Part shown: positions 25,520-35,280 of the stretch, one piece after another | How positions within the stretch are numbered: position 1 is the first letter of the stretch | Layout: each line of letters begins with the position of its first letter | NCBI GenBank assembly: GCA_964492895.1 | Contig: CAZBLR010000004.1 | Location: forward strand, 37,490-101,489 | Direction of reading: 5' to 3' | Origin: DATLWN01 sp964492895 | GTDB taxonomy: Bacteria; Pseudomonadota; Zetaproteobacteria; Mariprofundales; Mariprofundaceae | Length of the DNA stretch: 64,000 nt | The notes under the pieces: generated by a model | Told to the model about the DNA's origin: nothing | The model's database searches: none | The model's input: only the letters and a program-made list of their open reading frames with translations | Translations under genes and position numbers: made by a program

Positions 25520-27742
25520 TCACGGCGGTGACAATGCGCGCTTGCTAGGCGATGCTCCCTGGATCGCCCGCACCATCACCGTGCGCATCGTCTCGAACGA
25601 ATAGGGCTTTTTCAGAAACTCCCAGGCGACCGCATCCGCACCCAGGCACTGGAGATCGTCGTCGCGGTTGTACCCGGATGACAGAACCACGGGCACGCCC
25701 GGCCGCAGCCTGGATATCTCGCGCATGCAGGTGACGCCGTCCATGCGCGGCATGGTCAGATCGAGGAGAACGCAGTCGAACGGGGCTTCGGTATCGGCAC
25801 TGCGGAACACATCCAGCGCCTCGATACCGTCACAGGCCTCGACCACCCGGAACCCCATGCTCTGCAGCATCTTGCTCGCCACCAGCCTGACCGTGTCATC
25901 ATCCTCGACCAGCAGCACCGTCCCCTGTATCGCCGCCATCTCTTCCGCCGCCGACGCGACCGTCGCCTGCACCGCGACCTGCTCCTCGGAGGCAGGCAGG
26001 TAGACGCGGATCGTCGTGCCCTGGCCGGTCGTGCTGTCCAGCTTCATGGCACCGCCGTGACTGCGCACGATGCCCTGCACCGCGCTCATGCCCAGGCCGT
26101 GGCCCTTGGTCTTGGTCGTGAAAAAGGGATCGAACACCCGGGATGCGATCTCGGGGGCCATGCCCTGGCCGTTGTCGCGCACCTCGAGCCAAAGATAGGT
26201 GGCCGGCTGCAGCCCCCCGTCCGGTGGCGTGACGGCATCGTCGAAGAAACCGTCGACGGCATCGACGCTTCCGGTTCGCACCTCGATCCGACCCTGGCCG
26301 GAATCGATGGCCTCGCCGGCGTTGAGCACCAGGTTCAGCATCACCTGCCTGAGCTGGGCGATATCGCCATTGGCAGCCGGCAGGGTATCGTCCAGGTCGT
26401 AGATGATCTCGATACCCTTCGGCACCGAGGCCTCGATCAGACGACGCATGTCCCGCACCATTCCCGTCAGGCTGACCGGCTGCACCACGAACCGCCCCTT
26501 GCCCGAGTAGGCCAGCATCTGCTGGCACAGCATGGCGGCCAGGCCGGAGGCCTCGCAGATCGAGGACAGGTGCTCCGTCACGGCCGGCGCATTGCCGCTG
26601 TCGGCCAGGGCCAGCTCGGCGCTGCCCTGGATCGCCGTCAGCACGTTATTGAAATCATGCGCGATGCCGCCGGCCATCATGCCGAGGGATTCCAGGCGCT
26701 GGGCATGCTGTATCTGCATCTGCAGGGCCGCTTCCTGCTGCTCGGCCCGTACACGTTCCGTCACATCCACACCGAAACTGATCAGCGTATTGTGCTGCTG
26801 GCCATCCTGCGAACGCAGGCCGACCCGGATCATATCCACGATGCGCTCCTGCCCGTCCGCACAATGGATCGTGATGCGCCTGAGCATCGGCCGGTTCGGC
26901 CGGACCAGGCACTCGGCATCCTCGGCCCGGTACTGTGCCACCGACTCAGGCGGTAGCAGCGCGTACAGGCCGTCGATGCCATGGGTGGCATCGTCATCGA
27001 CCATGCCGTGCCACTGCCGGCAGGCCTTGTTCAGGAACGCGGTCCTGCCGTCGCGCTGCATGCACACCGCAATCGGCGAATGATCGAGGATGACCTGGAT
27101 CTGGGAACGCGTGCGCTGGTGCATGTCCGACTCGTGCAGCAGCTGTCGGTTGGCCTCGAGCATCTGCTGCTGGTGCAGCTCGATCTGGGATTTGAACAGG
27201 TGGGCCAGCCAGGCATAGAAGCCGTAGATCACGGCGAACAGCTGCAGCTGGTCGGCCGCATAATCCAGGTGGATCATCCCCAGCTGACGCAGCGCGATCA
27301 GGGCCAGCAGCCACAGCAAGAAACCGACGCTCCAGCGTATGCCGTATGCCGAGCCCTTGATGAAATAGGCCACGAAGGGGAATCCGATCACCCAGTAGAT
27401 GCCGGTATCGCCGACGCCGCCCGCCACGAACAGCGCCGAGAACAGCACCGCGGCACAAGCCATCAACCCGTTCTCCATGCCCGCAAGCGCCGCACCCCGC
27501 TTCAGGCGCCATAGGATGAGCGCCAGAATGGGCAACAGCCCCGCCTCGATCGCGGCCAGCCGTACGAAGCCATACAGGGCGTTGACGATGGCAAAGACGA
27601 ACACCATGCCGATGCTGGCAAACAGGACCCTGCCCAGCGTTTGCACGCGGTCCCTCAGCAGCCCCTCCTCCGAACGGGACTGCATGTCCTGATGCAGGTC
27701 TCTGTCCAGTCTTTTCTCCCCCCTGCCCCCGAGCATCACCAT
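25520..27742 (-). CDS. Hybrid sensor histidine kinase/response regulator with membrane sensor and PAS domain
   Basis: The 740-residue protein has about six membrane helices in residues 41-185 and a short coiled segment. A PAS domain follows at about 215-330 (VILDHSPIAVCMQRDGRTAF). The HisKA domain has phosphoacceptor H362 (MMAGGIAHDFNNVLTAI), and the ATPase domain has VMLNLVLNAGEAI and VRDNGQGM. The receiver at about 607-730 has D661 in VLLDLTMPRMDG. The start is uncertain: ATG at 27742, 27736 or 27685 are all possible and none has a strong ribosome site. No dedicated output regulator adjoins it, so the signal may pass through a phosphotransfer protein elsewhere. Confidence 0.9.
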   Translation of the reverse strand: MVMLGGRGEKRLDRDLHQDMQSRSEEGLLRDRVQTLGRVLFASIGMVFVFAIVNALYGFVRLAAIEAGLLPILALILWRLKRGAALAGMENGLMACAAVLFSALFVAGGVGDTGIYWVIGFPFVAYFIKGSAYGIRWSVGFLLWLLALIALRQLGMIHLDYAADQLQLFAVIYGFYAWLAHLFKSQIELHQQQMLEANRQLLHESDMHQRTRSQIQVILDHSPIAVCMQRDGRTAFLNKACRQWHGMVDDDATHGIDGLYALLPPESVAQYRAEDAECLVRPNRPMLRRITIHCADGQERIVDMIRVGLRSQDGQQHNTLISFGVDVTERVRAEQQEAALQMQIQHAQRLESLGMMAGGIAHDFNNVLTAIQGSAELALADSGNAPAVTEHLSSICEASGLAAMLCQQMLAYSGKGRFVVQPVSLTGMVRDMRRLIEASVPKGIEIIYDLDDTLPAANGDIAQLRQVMLNLVLNAGEAIDSGQGRIEVRTGSVDAVDGFFDDAVTPPDGGLQPATYLWLEVRDNGQGMAPEIASRVFDPFFTTKTKGHGLGMSAVQGIVRSHGGAMKLDSTTGQGTTIRVYLPASEEQVAVQATVASAAEEMAAIQGTVLLVEDDDTVRLVASKMLQSMGFRVVEACDGIEALDVFRSADTEAPFDCVLLDLTMPRMDGVTCMREISRLRPGVPVVLSSGYNRDDDLQCLGADAVAWEFLKKPYSFETMRTVMVRAIQGASPSKRALSPP

Positions 27743-27851
27743 GCCGGGGTCGCCGTGTCGTGACCATGCTCACGGTGCACGTTCGCGCCTCCGCCATCAT
27801 GACCGCTGATGCCCACCCGTGGCAAATACCACTGCTAAGGATAGATCAACC

Positions 27852-28598
27852 GTGAAGGAATGGATCGTTTCCGCACCGGCATCCCTGCCGATCGCCATCA
27901 CCACTTGCGCCCTGGTCATGCTGACGATATCGATCTGGCTGGCGTGGCCATGGCTGATCGGCGTTGCCGGTGAGACTTTGGTGCGCAGGAAGCTGCGCGA
28001 CTTCGCGCGCCAGGGGGCGCTCGTGCTCCATGACGTCATCCTCCCGGACCGCCGGGGCGGCACGGTGCGCATCGACCACTTGCTCGTCTCCGGGTTCGGC
28101 ATCATGGCGATCCAGACCATCGCCTATCCCGGCAGGATCCTCGGTTCGCTGCGCGATGCCATGTGGGTGCACGAGCAGGGGCCCCATACCCACCGCTTCG
28201 CCAACCCGCTGCGGCGGAACGCCGCCGCCGTGGAGGTGCTGCAGTCCATGCTCGGCAGCCAGTTCCGGATCTGCGATGCCATCGTGTTTACCGCCGGCAC
28301 CCTGATGGGCTCGATGCCGGAGAACGTCGTCACGGCGGCCGGGCTGGGGCCCCATGTATGCGCCCGGGGCAGGGCCCTGTCCGATGAAAAGATGCGCTGG
28401 GTCGTGAACATCCTGAAAAACATGGCCATCGTGGACAAGCAAAGCCGCTCATCGCACGTGCGCGATTTCATGGCCCGTCAGGGCCTGGAGAGGCATCTGA
28501 GGTGGGCGAAGTCCCTGATGGCGGGCAGCGTCACGGCCATCGTGGTCGCTGCGCTCGTGGTGGGCATGCACCTGGCGGCCCTGGCCGGCAGGCTGTAG
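27852..28598 (+). CDS. NERD-domain-like membrane protein lacking the usual catalytic residues
   Basis: NERD domains are predicted nucleases of the restriction-endonuclease fold. From the GTG at 27852 the protein has 248 residues with one membrane helix at each end (about 10-35 and 220-245). The NERD pattern is clear: GETLVRRKLRDF, VLHDVILPDRRGGTVRIDHL, then LVSGFGIMAIQTIAYPGRILGS. At the place of the usual ExK active-site pair (commonly ETK) it has QTI, so nuclease activity is doubtful. A GTG at 27819 would add 11 residues but lacks a ribosome site. It converges on recQ. Confidence 0.7.
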   Translation: MKEWIVSAPASLPIAITTCALVMLTISIWLAWPWLIGVAGETLVRRKLRDFARQGALVLHDVILPDRRGGTVRIDHLLVSGFGIMAIQTIAYPGRILGSLRDAMWVHEQGPHTHRFANPLRRNAAAVEVLQSMLGSQFRICDAIVFTAGTLMGSMPENVVTAAGLGPHVCARGRALSDEKMRWVVNILKNMAIVDKQSRSSHVRDFMARQGLERHLRWAKSLMAGSVTAIVVAALVVGMHLAALAGRL

Positions 28599-28602
28599 CC
28601 GG

Positions 28603-30765
28603 TCAGGCGACGCCGATAGCCTCACGCCAGGCAAGAATCAACCGGAATTCCTCGTTCGATATGTCGGCGGAAAGATCCCGCTTCACCTCCGACAGGGAGG
28701 CGTAGGGATCGGCCTGATCGAGATCGGCCATCAACCGCTCGAACAACTCGCCGAACAGACCCGGCACGTCGATATAGTGTCCGGCCCGGATCAGGGCGAT
28801 GAAATGGCTGAGTACGGTCTTCTCGCTGACCCCCTGCTGGGCCGCGATCTGCGTCACCTCCCTAACCTTCTTGTACAGTGTCAGGGTATGCATCTGGCTG
28901 TCGTTGGCCGCCGGCCCCTTGGCCATCAGCTTGGGCCGGCCGTCCGAGGCTGCCTCGGCCCTGTCGGGCTGGCCCTCCACGTGCTCGCGCACGGTCCCGA
29001 TCAGGGTCTCGCCGTAGGTTTCGAGCTTGTGCTTGCCCACGCCGCTGACCTTGGCCAGGCACTCGAGGTCGACCGGCTTGCGCTGGCTCATCTCGCTGAG
29101 CGTGGCGTCGCTGAACAGCACGTGCGGCGCCAGTCCTTCCGCATCCGCCAGCGTCTGGCGCAGCCCGACCAGCCGTTCGAACAGGGCCTCGTCGCGATTG
29201 CTGCTCAGGCGCTTCAGCTGGCGCTTGATGCCCGGCTTGTACTTGGCCAGCAACACCGTCCGGCCCTCACCGAGGGTATCGGCCTTTTCCGAGGGCAGCA
29301 GCGCCGCCTTGCGGCTGACGTTCTGATGCATGTAGCCGTGATGCACCAACTGGCGCAGCACCGAGGTCCATTCATCGGCATTCTGGTCGCTGCCCTTGCC
29401 ATAGGCCGCACACTTGTCATGGCCGTGCTCCCGGACCCTCGCGCTGTTCACGCCGCGCAGCACATCGATCACGTAGCCCATGCCAAAATCGCCGTTCAGC
29501 TCGCGCACGCACGATAGCGCCAGCTTCGCCACCGGGGTGCCGTCGTAGGTCTCCGGCGGATCCAGGCAGATGTCGCAGTTGCCGCAGGGCTCGGCCAGAT
29601 CCTCCCCGAAATAGCCGAGCAACACCTTGCGCCGGCAGGTCAGTGCCTCGGCCAGGCCGACCATGCTGTTCAGCTTGTGCACCTCGACCCGCCGCTGCTC
29701 GGGGTTCTCGACATTCTCGATCAGGCGGCGCACCAGGTTCACGTCGCCCGAGCCGTACAGCAGCAGCGCCTCGGATTCCATGCCGTCGCGTCCGGCACGT
29801 CCGGTCTCCTGGTAATAGCTTTCGATGCTCTTGGGCAGGTCGTGATGCACCACGTAGCGCACGTTCGGCTTGTCCACGCCCATGCCGAAGGCGATCGTCG
29901 CCACGATGATCTTGGTGCGGTCGCGCAGGAAGTCGTCCTGCACCCGTTCGCGCTGCCTTGCCGGCAGCCCTGCATGGTAGGCGGCGGCGCGATAGCCCTG
30001 GCGCTGCAGATTGACGGCCAGGTCCTCCACCCGCTTGCGCGACAGGCAGTAGATGATGCCCGAGGCGTTCTCCCAGTCCTCGAGGAACTGCAGAATCTGG
30101 GTCAGCGGCTGGCGCTTCTCGGCCACCAGATAGCGAATGTTCGGGCGATCGAAGCTGGACGTGAACCAGGCCGGCTCGCGCAGCTGCAGCCGCCCGACCA
30201 CATCCTCGCGCGTGTGCTCGTCCGCGGTGGCCGTCAGGGCCAGCATGGGCACCTTCGGGAACTGTTCGCGCAGCATGCCGAGCTTGACGTATTCGGGCCG
30301 GAAATCGTGGCCCCATTGCGACACGCAATGCGCCTCGTCGATGGCGAACATCGACAGCTTGACCTTCTCCAGGCGGGCCAGAAAGGCCTTCGACAGCAGG
30401 CGTTCCGGCGCCACGTACAGCAGGTCCAGCTCACCGGCCTCGAACTGCGACAGCACTTCCTTGGATTCCGTGGCCTTCAGCGATGAGTTGTAGAAGGCCG
30501 CGCGCACGCCGCATCGGGTCAGGGTGTCCACCTGGTCCTTCATCAGGGAGATCAGCGGCGACACGATGATGCCGGTACCGGGCCGCAGGATGGCCGGGAT
30601 CTGGTAGCACAGGGACTTGCCGCCGCCGGTCGGCATCAGCACGAACGCGTCCTTGCCGTCGAGCAGGGTGGCAATGATCTCCTCCTGCATGGGGCGGAAC
30701 TGGTCGTAGCCGAAGATGTCCTTCAGCAGCCGTTTTGCATCGTCTCGATTTGGGGTTTTCGCCAT
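28603..30765 (-). CDS. recQ: ATP-dependent DNA helicase RecQ
   Basis: RecQ unwinds DNA 3' to 5' in recombinational repair. The 720-residue protein has a helicase core with Walker A MPTGGGKS, the DEAH box in AIDEAHCVSQWGHDF, and motif VI in YYQETGRAGRDG. The RQC zinc site is CRRKVLLGYFGEDLAEPCGNCDIC. The HRDC domain follows at about 515-595. Beyond HRDC there is a further helical region of about 120 residues (KVREVTQIAAQQGVSEKTVL), as in longer RecQ forms. No clear ribosome site precedes the ATG; the leader is AT-rich. Confidence 0.96.
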   Translation of the reverse strand: MAKTPNRDDAKRLLKDIFGYDQFRPMQEEIIATLLDGKDAFVLMPTGGGKSLCYQIPAILRPGTGIIVSPLISLMKDQVDTLTRCGVRAAFYNSSLKATESKEVLSQFEAGELDLLYVAPERLLSKAFLARLEKVKLSMFAIDEAHCVSQWGHDFRPEYVKLGMLREQFPKVPMLALTATADEHTREDVVGRLQLREPAWFTSSFDRPNIRYLVAEKRQPLTQILQFLEDWENASGIIYCLSRKRVEDLAVNLQRQGYRAAAYHAGLPARQRERVQDDFLRDRTKIIVATIAFGMGVDKPNVRYVVHHDLPKSIESYYQETGRAGRDGMESEALLLYGSGDVNLVRRLIENVENPEQRRVEVHKLNSMVGLAEALTCRRKVLLGYFGEDLAEPCGNCDICLDPPETYDGTPVAKLALSCVRELNGDFGMGYVIDVLRGVNSARVREHGHDKCAAYGKGSDQNADEWTSVLRQLVHHGYMHQNVSRKAALLPSEKADTLGEGRTVLLAKYKPGIKRQLKRLSSNRDEALFERLVGLRQTLADAEGLAPHVLFSDATLSEMSQRKPVDLECLAKVSGVGKHKLETYGETLIGTVREHVEGQPDRAEAASDGRPKLMAKGPAANDSQMHTLTLYKKVREVTQIAAQQGVSEKTVLSHFIALIRAGHYIDVPGLFGELFERLMADLDQADPYASLSEVKRDLSADISNEEFRLILAWREAIGVA

Positions 30766-30856
30766 AGCTATTTAATATGCCACCACAATCTCGCCCCGAC
30801 GGCAAGCTTTGACGCGCACATTGGCAGGAATCTTGCGAAGTTGCAGGATAGCCGGC

Positions 30857-31636
30857 ATGGACATGCCGCCTGTTTCCGCGCTTTCCGGCCGGCGCATCCT
30901 GGTCACCCGGGCGGCCGGGCAGGCCGCACCGACCACGGCCCTGATCCGGGCGCACGGCGGCGAGGCGGTGCTTCTTCCCTGCCTCGAGGTGGCATGCCTG
31001 CCCGAGGCGATCCGGGGTGCCACCCCCGAACTGGCCGATCCCGGCATCGACATCGCCTTCACCAGCGTCAACGGCGTGCGTTGCGTCGCCGAGGCGCTGC
31101 AGCCTGCCGAACGCGAACGGCTCGGCGCCCACCGGCTGGCCGCCGTCGGCGACAAGACGGCCGCGGCCCTGGCCGAGTACGGCTGGCATGCCGCCATCGT
31201 CGCCGCCACCGCCTCGCAGGACGGCCTGATCGACGCCTATCGCGATCACGGCCTGCCCACCCGCCTGCTGCTGTTCCGGGCTGCGGAGGGGCGCGACATC
31301 CTGCCGCACTGGCTGCGCACCCAGGGCATCGGCGTCAGCATCGTCCACGCCTACCGCACCGTCTGCCCCGGAGGCGACGCCTCTGCCGTCGTGGCGGAAT
31401 TGCGCGCGGGCCGCATCGACGCCGTGCTGCTCGGCAGCCCGAAGACGGCGGCCTGTTATCTCGAGCGCATCGGCGACGCGGAGCTCGCCGGCCGGCCGGT
31501 GCTGGTGGCCATCAGCGATGACGTGGCCAGGGCGGCCGAAAGGCTCGGGCTGGGGGTGCAAGTTGTGGCGAGCAGCGCTAGTTTCTCGTCCATGCTGGAT
31601 GCGCTCGCCCGGCATTACCAGACGTCGATGGAGTAA
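30857..31636 (+). CDS. hemD: Uroporphyrinogen-III synthase
   Basis: HemD closes hydroxymethylbilane to uroporphyrinogen III, with inversion of ring D. The 259-residue protein has the two-domain family pattern: GRRILVTRAAGQA at the start, FTSVNGVRCVAEAL, LAAVGDKTAAALAEYG, and late SPKTAACYLERIG. Sequence conservation in this family is low, but the position directly before hemB-hemX-hemY supports the call. hemC is not adjacent. The gene is divergent from recQ and ends three bases before hemB. Confidence 0.9.
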   Translation: MDMPPVSALSGRRILVTRAAGQAAPTTALIRAHGGEAVLLPCLEVACLPEAIRGATPELADPGIDIAFTSVNGVRCVAEALQPAERERLGAHRLAAVGDKTAAALAEYGWHAAIVAATASQDGLIDAYRDHGLPTRLLLFRAAEGRDILPHWLRTQGIGVSIVHAYRTVCPGGDASAVVAELRAGRIDAVLLGSPKTAACYLERIGDAELAGRPVLVAISDDVARAAERLGLGVQVVASSASFSSMLDALARHYQTSME

Positions 31637-31639
31637 GCC

Positions 31640-32628
<989 letters not shown>

Positions 32629-32632
<4 letters not shown>

Positions 32633-33651
32633 GCGACGAACAACAGAAACCGCAAGTGCATCCGGACGTCGAGGCCGCCGCCCCGGAGGGGGCTGACGCT
32701 GCGGCCGAAGCCGCGTCGACCGACGAGGCACACGCAGCCCGGAAGGGCTCGGGACGCTGGTGGGCACTGCTGTTCGTCCTCGTCGTCCTGGCCGGCCTGG
32801 GCGCGCTGGCCTACCGCTACGTCATGCAGCACCCGGATCGCTTCGGCCTGTCGACGCAGAGCGAGCCGTCCCCATCGACGGCACCGGCCACCGAGCCCGC
32901 GCCGACCGCGGCGCCGCAGCCCGTCCAGGGCCAGACCGCTCCCGCGCAGGCACAGACCCAGGCCGTGCAGACCCCGCTCAGCTCGCAGGATGCGGAGCAG
33001 CTGATGGCCGCCATCAACGCCCTGCAGCAGCAGCTGCAACAGCTACATGCGGACAATGCCGAACTGCGCCGGACGCTGGCCGAGCAGCAGCACAGCGACC
33101 TGCGCAGCCGCCTGACACTGATCGCCGATCCGGATACGCGCCTGAAGCAGCTGTCGCTGCTGTGGCAGGACGTGTCCCTGTCGCCGGTATTGTCGGCGCA
33201 GCAGCGCAGCGAGGCCGTATCCATGACCGCGGCCGCCCGCGAGGCCCTGACCCAGAACCAGTTGTGGCAGCAGCGCCTCGACACCTGGATCACCGAACTG
33301 GCCGGTCCCGAATCCGGCCCGGACCTGATCCCGCATTTCGCGCATCCATGGCTGGAATGGCTCGCCGAGCAGTTCCACCTGCGCCCGGCGCCGACCAACG
33401 GCAGCAGCGGCAGCCAGGCCCTGCGCGAGAAGCTGATGCAGATCCGCCGCGGCATGGCCATCGAGACCTGGCCCGACACCAAGGACTGGCAGCCGATCCG
33501 CGCGGAGCTGATCCTGATCCATGCGTCCTCCGCCAAGACCGACGCCGACAAGGCCGCCGGCATCGGCCTGCCGAACGACTTCACGGCCATGCGCAAGGCC
33601 GTGGCGACGCTGCATGAGACCGCCCGCCAATGGCTGGAGGCCAAGCCATGA
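32629..33651 (+). CDS. hemX: HemX-like membrane-anchored protein
   Basis: HemX proteins are found with hemD and hemY; the older annotation as uroporphyrinogen methyltransferase is not supported by a methyltransferase domain. The 340-residue protein has a charged cytoplasmic N-terminus and one membrane helix at about 43-63. An Ala/Pro/Gln-rich linker follows, then a short coiled coil (LMAAINALQQQLQQLHADNAELRRTL) and a helical periplasmic domain. It overlaps hemB and hemY by four bases each. Confidence 0.85.
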
Positions 33652-34796
33652 GGCTCGTCATCATCCTGTTCCTGGCCCTGGCCGTCACCATCCTGCTCAC
33701 CCTGATGCCGGACGTGGCCAGCCAGATGGTGCGCATCCAGGCCTTCGGCTGGGAGTTCTCGGCCCGCCAGGGGGCTTTCATCGTGGCCCTGCTGACCGTG
33801 CTCGGCGTGGTGTGGCTGATCCGCGCCCTGGTTTCCGCCCTGCTCGCCGGTCCCGGCCAGGTCTGGCAGAGCCTGCGTACCGGCAGCCGCAAGCGCCGGG
33901 AATCGCTGCTGCGCGACGGCCTGGCCGCCTGGCTCGACATGCGCGATGACCACGGCGCCAAGACCATGCGCAAGACCCGCGGCGTCATCCCGGACTGGGC
34001 ATCCGGCATGCTGCGCATCCTGGCCACGCCGGCCAGGGACCAGGAGCTGCCGGGGCAGCATGCCGACCCCCTGCACGTAGCGCTGGCGGCGCGCATCGCC
34101 ACCGATCCGACCGCCCAGCCGGCGCCGGACCCCGCCACACGCAAGGCGCAGCTGGAGGCATGGCTGGCCGTGCATCCGGGCGCACCGCTGGCCCAGCAGC
34201 GGCTTGCCGACCTGGCCGAGGAGGAAGGCGACTGGGCCACGGCCAGCCAGATGCTCGAGGAACAGTGGAAGCGCGGCCACCGCTCGGCATCCGCGATCAA
34301 GCCCAGGCTCGCCCACGCCTATGTGATGATGGCGGCCGAGGACCCGGATCAGGGGATGCATCATCTGCGCAAGGCGCAGCGCCTGGCCCCGGATGATGCG
34401 GAGGTGGTCCTCGCCATGGGCCGGGCGATGCTGCGCGCCGGCGACACCGCCGCCGCCCAGAAGCTGTGGCTCCAGCATGTCGAGAACCACGACGACATGG
34501 CCGTCGCCCGCGAGCTGCTGCCGCTGTTCAGCAAGGATGCCATGAAGCAGTACCGCCGCATGGAAGGCCGGGACGCTCCCGGCATGAACCCGGCCCACCA
34601 GTGGCTGCGCGCCCAGCTGGCGCAGGCGGCCAACCTCACCGGCATGGCCCGCGAGCATCTGGACACCCTGCTGAACCTGCATCCCGGCCCGTTGGCGTGG
34701 CAGAGCCTGGGCGACTGGCATGCCTCGCAGGGCGACTGGCAGGAGGCCGCGCGCTGCTACCAGCATGCCCTGGACAACGGGTCCAAGGCCGGCTAA
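33648..34796 (+). CDS. hemY: HemY-like membrane protein with TPR-type repeats
   Basis: This is the proteobacterial HemY of the hemXY pair, not protoporphyrinogen oxidase. The 382-residue protein has two N-terminal helices (about 1-22 and 42-66) and then TPR-like helical repeats. Examples are AQQRLADLAEEEGDWATASQMLEEQWKRG and WQSLGDWHASQGDWQEAARCYQHAL. The family is tied to heme synthesis by gene linkage. The ATG at 33648 overlaps the hemX stop, and a strong terminator follows the gene. Confidence 0.88.
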   Translation: MRLVIILFLALAVTILLTLMPDVASQMVRIQAFGWEFSARQGAFIVALLTVLGVVWLIRALVSALLAGPGQVWQSLRTGSRKRRESLLRDGLAAWLDMRDDHGAKTMRKTRGVIPDWASGMLRILATPARDQELPGQHADPLHVALAARIATDPTAQPAPDPATRKAQLEAWLAVHPGAPLAQQRLADLAEEEGDWATASQMLEEQWKRGHRSASAIKPRLAHAYVMMAAEDPDQGMHHLRKAQRLAPDDAEVVLAMGRAMLRAGDTAAAQKLWLQHVENHDDMAVARELLPLFSKDAMKQYRRMEGRDAPGMNPAHQWLRAQLAQAANLTGMAREHLDTLLNLHPGPLAWQSLGDWHASQGDWQEAARCYQHALDNGSKAG

Positions 34797-34832
34797 ATAG
34801 AAGGATATGAAGAGCGGTTCTCTTGAGCCGCT

Positions 34833-34862
34833 GGTGGCCACCGACGGGTGGCCACCTTTTTT
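34833..34862 (+). terminator. Rho-independent terminator of the hem cluster
   Basis: The self-complementary sequence GGTGGCCACC occurs twice around GACG, forming a ten-base-pair stem followed by six T residues. It ends the hemD-hemB-hemX-hemY unit. Confidence 0.9.
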
Positions 34863-34905
34863 ATCGGGTTGCATTCACCCGCCGATGCTGCTCGTATCCG
34901 CCTCC

Positions 34906-35280
34906 ATGACGACGCCCGCCGACTGGCAGACCATTGCCCGCCCCACCGAACTGCATGCCACCACCTTCCCGCTGACGCTGCGTCGTCAGGGACGGGATGG
35001 CGCCCATGCATACCCCGGGGAAGGGTTCGCCATCATGCTCGGCGGCGAGATCCGCGCCTACCATAACGCGTGCCCGCACACGGGATCGCCACTGGACTGG
35101 CTGCCCGGCCGCTTTTTCTCCGATGACGGCCGCGCCCTGGTCTGCGCCACGCACGGCGCCCGCTTCGATCCCTTGACCGGCGCCTGCCTGTCGGGCCCCT
35201 GCCCGCGCGGCCTGTACCCGCTGGCGGTACGCGATCTGGGCGACGCCGTCTCGGTACCCTGCGATGACGTCGCCCATTGA
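34906..35280 (+). CDS. Rieske-type [2Fe-2S] protein
   Basis: This is a small soluble Rieske ferredoxin-like protein. From the ATG at 34906 it has 124 residues. Cluster ligands are C-P-H in NACPHTGSPLDW and C-A-T-H in LVCATHGARFDP, the two-Cys/two-His pattern. The gap between the two ligand boxes has an insert like that of the NirD/ferredoxin group. An ATG at 34885 could add seven residues. Neither start has a good ribosome site. It overlaps the DUF255 gene by 17 bases. Its electron-transfer partner is unknown. Confidence 0.82.
   Translation: MTTPADWQTIARPTELHATTFPLTLRRQGRDGAHAYPGEGFAIMLGGEIRAYHNACPHTGSPLDWLPGRFFSDDGRALVCATHGARFDPLTGACLSGPCPRGLYPLAVRDLGDAVSVPCDDVAH

Noticed and set aside
27852..30765. 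NERD-like protein plus RecQ as an anti-phage system
   Set aside because: The genes are convergent, RecQ looks like the housekeeping enzyme, and the NERD active-site pair is absent. Adjacency alone does not support a system.
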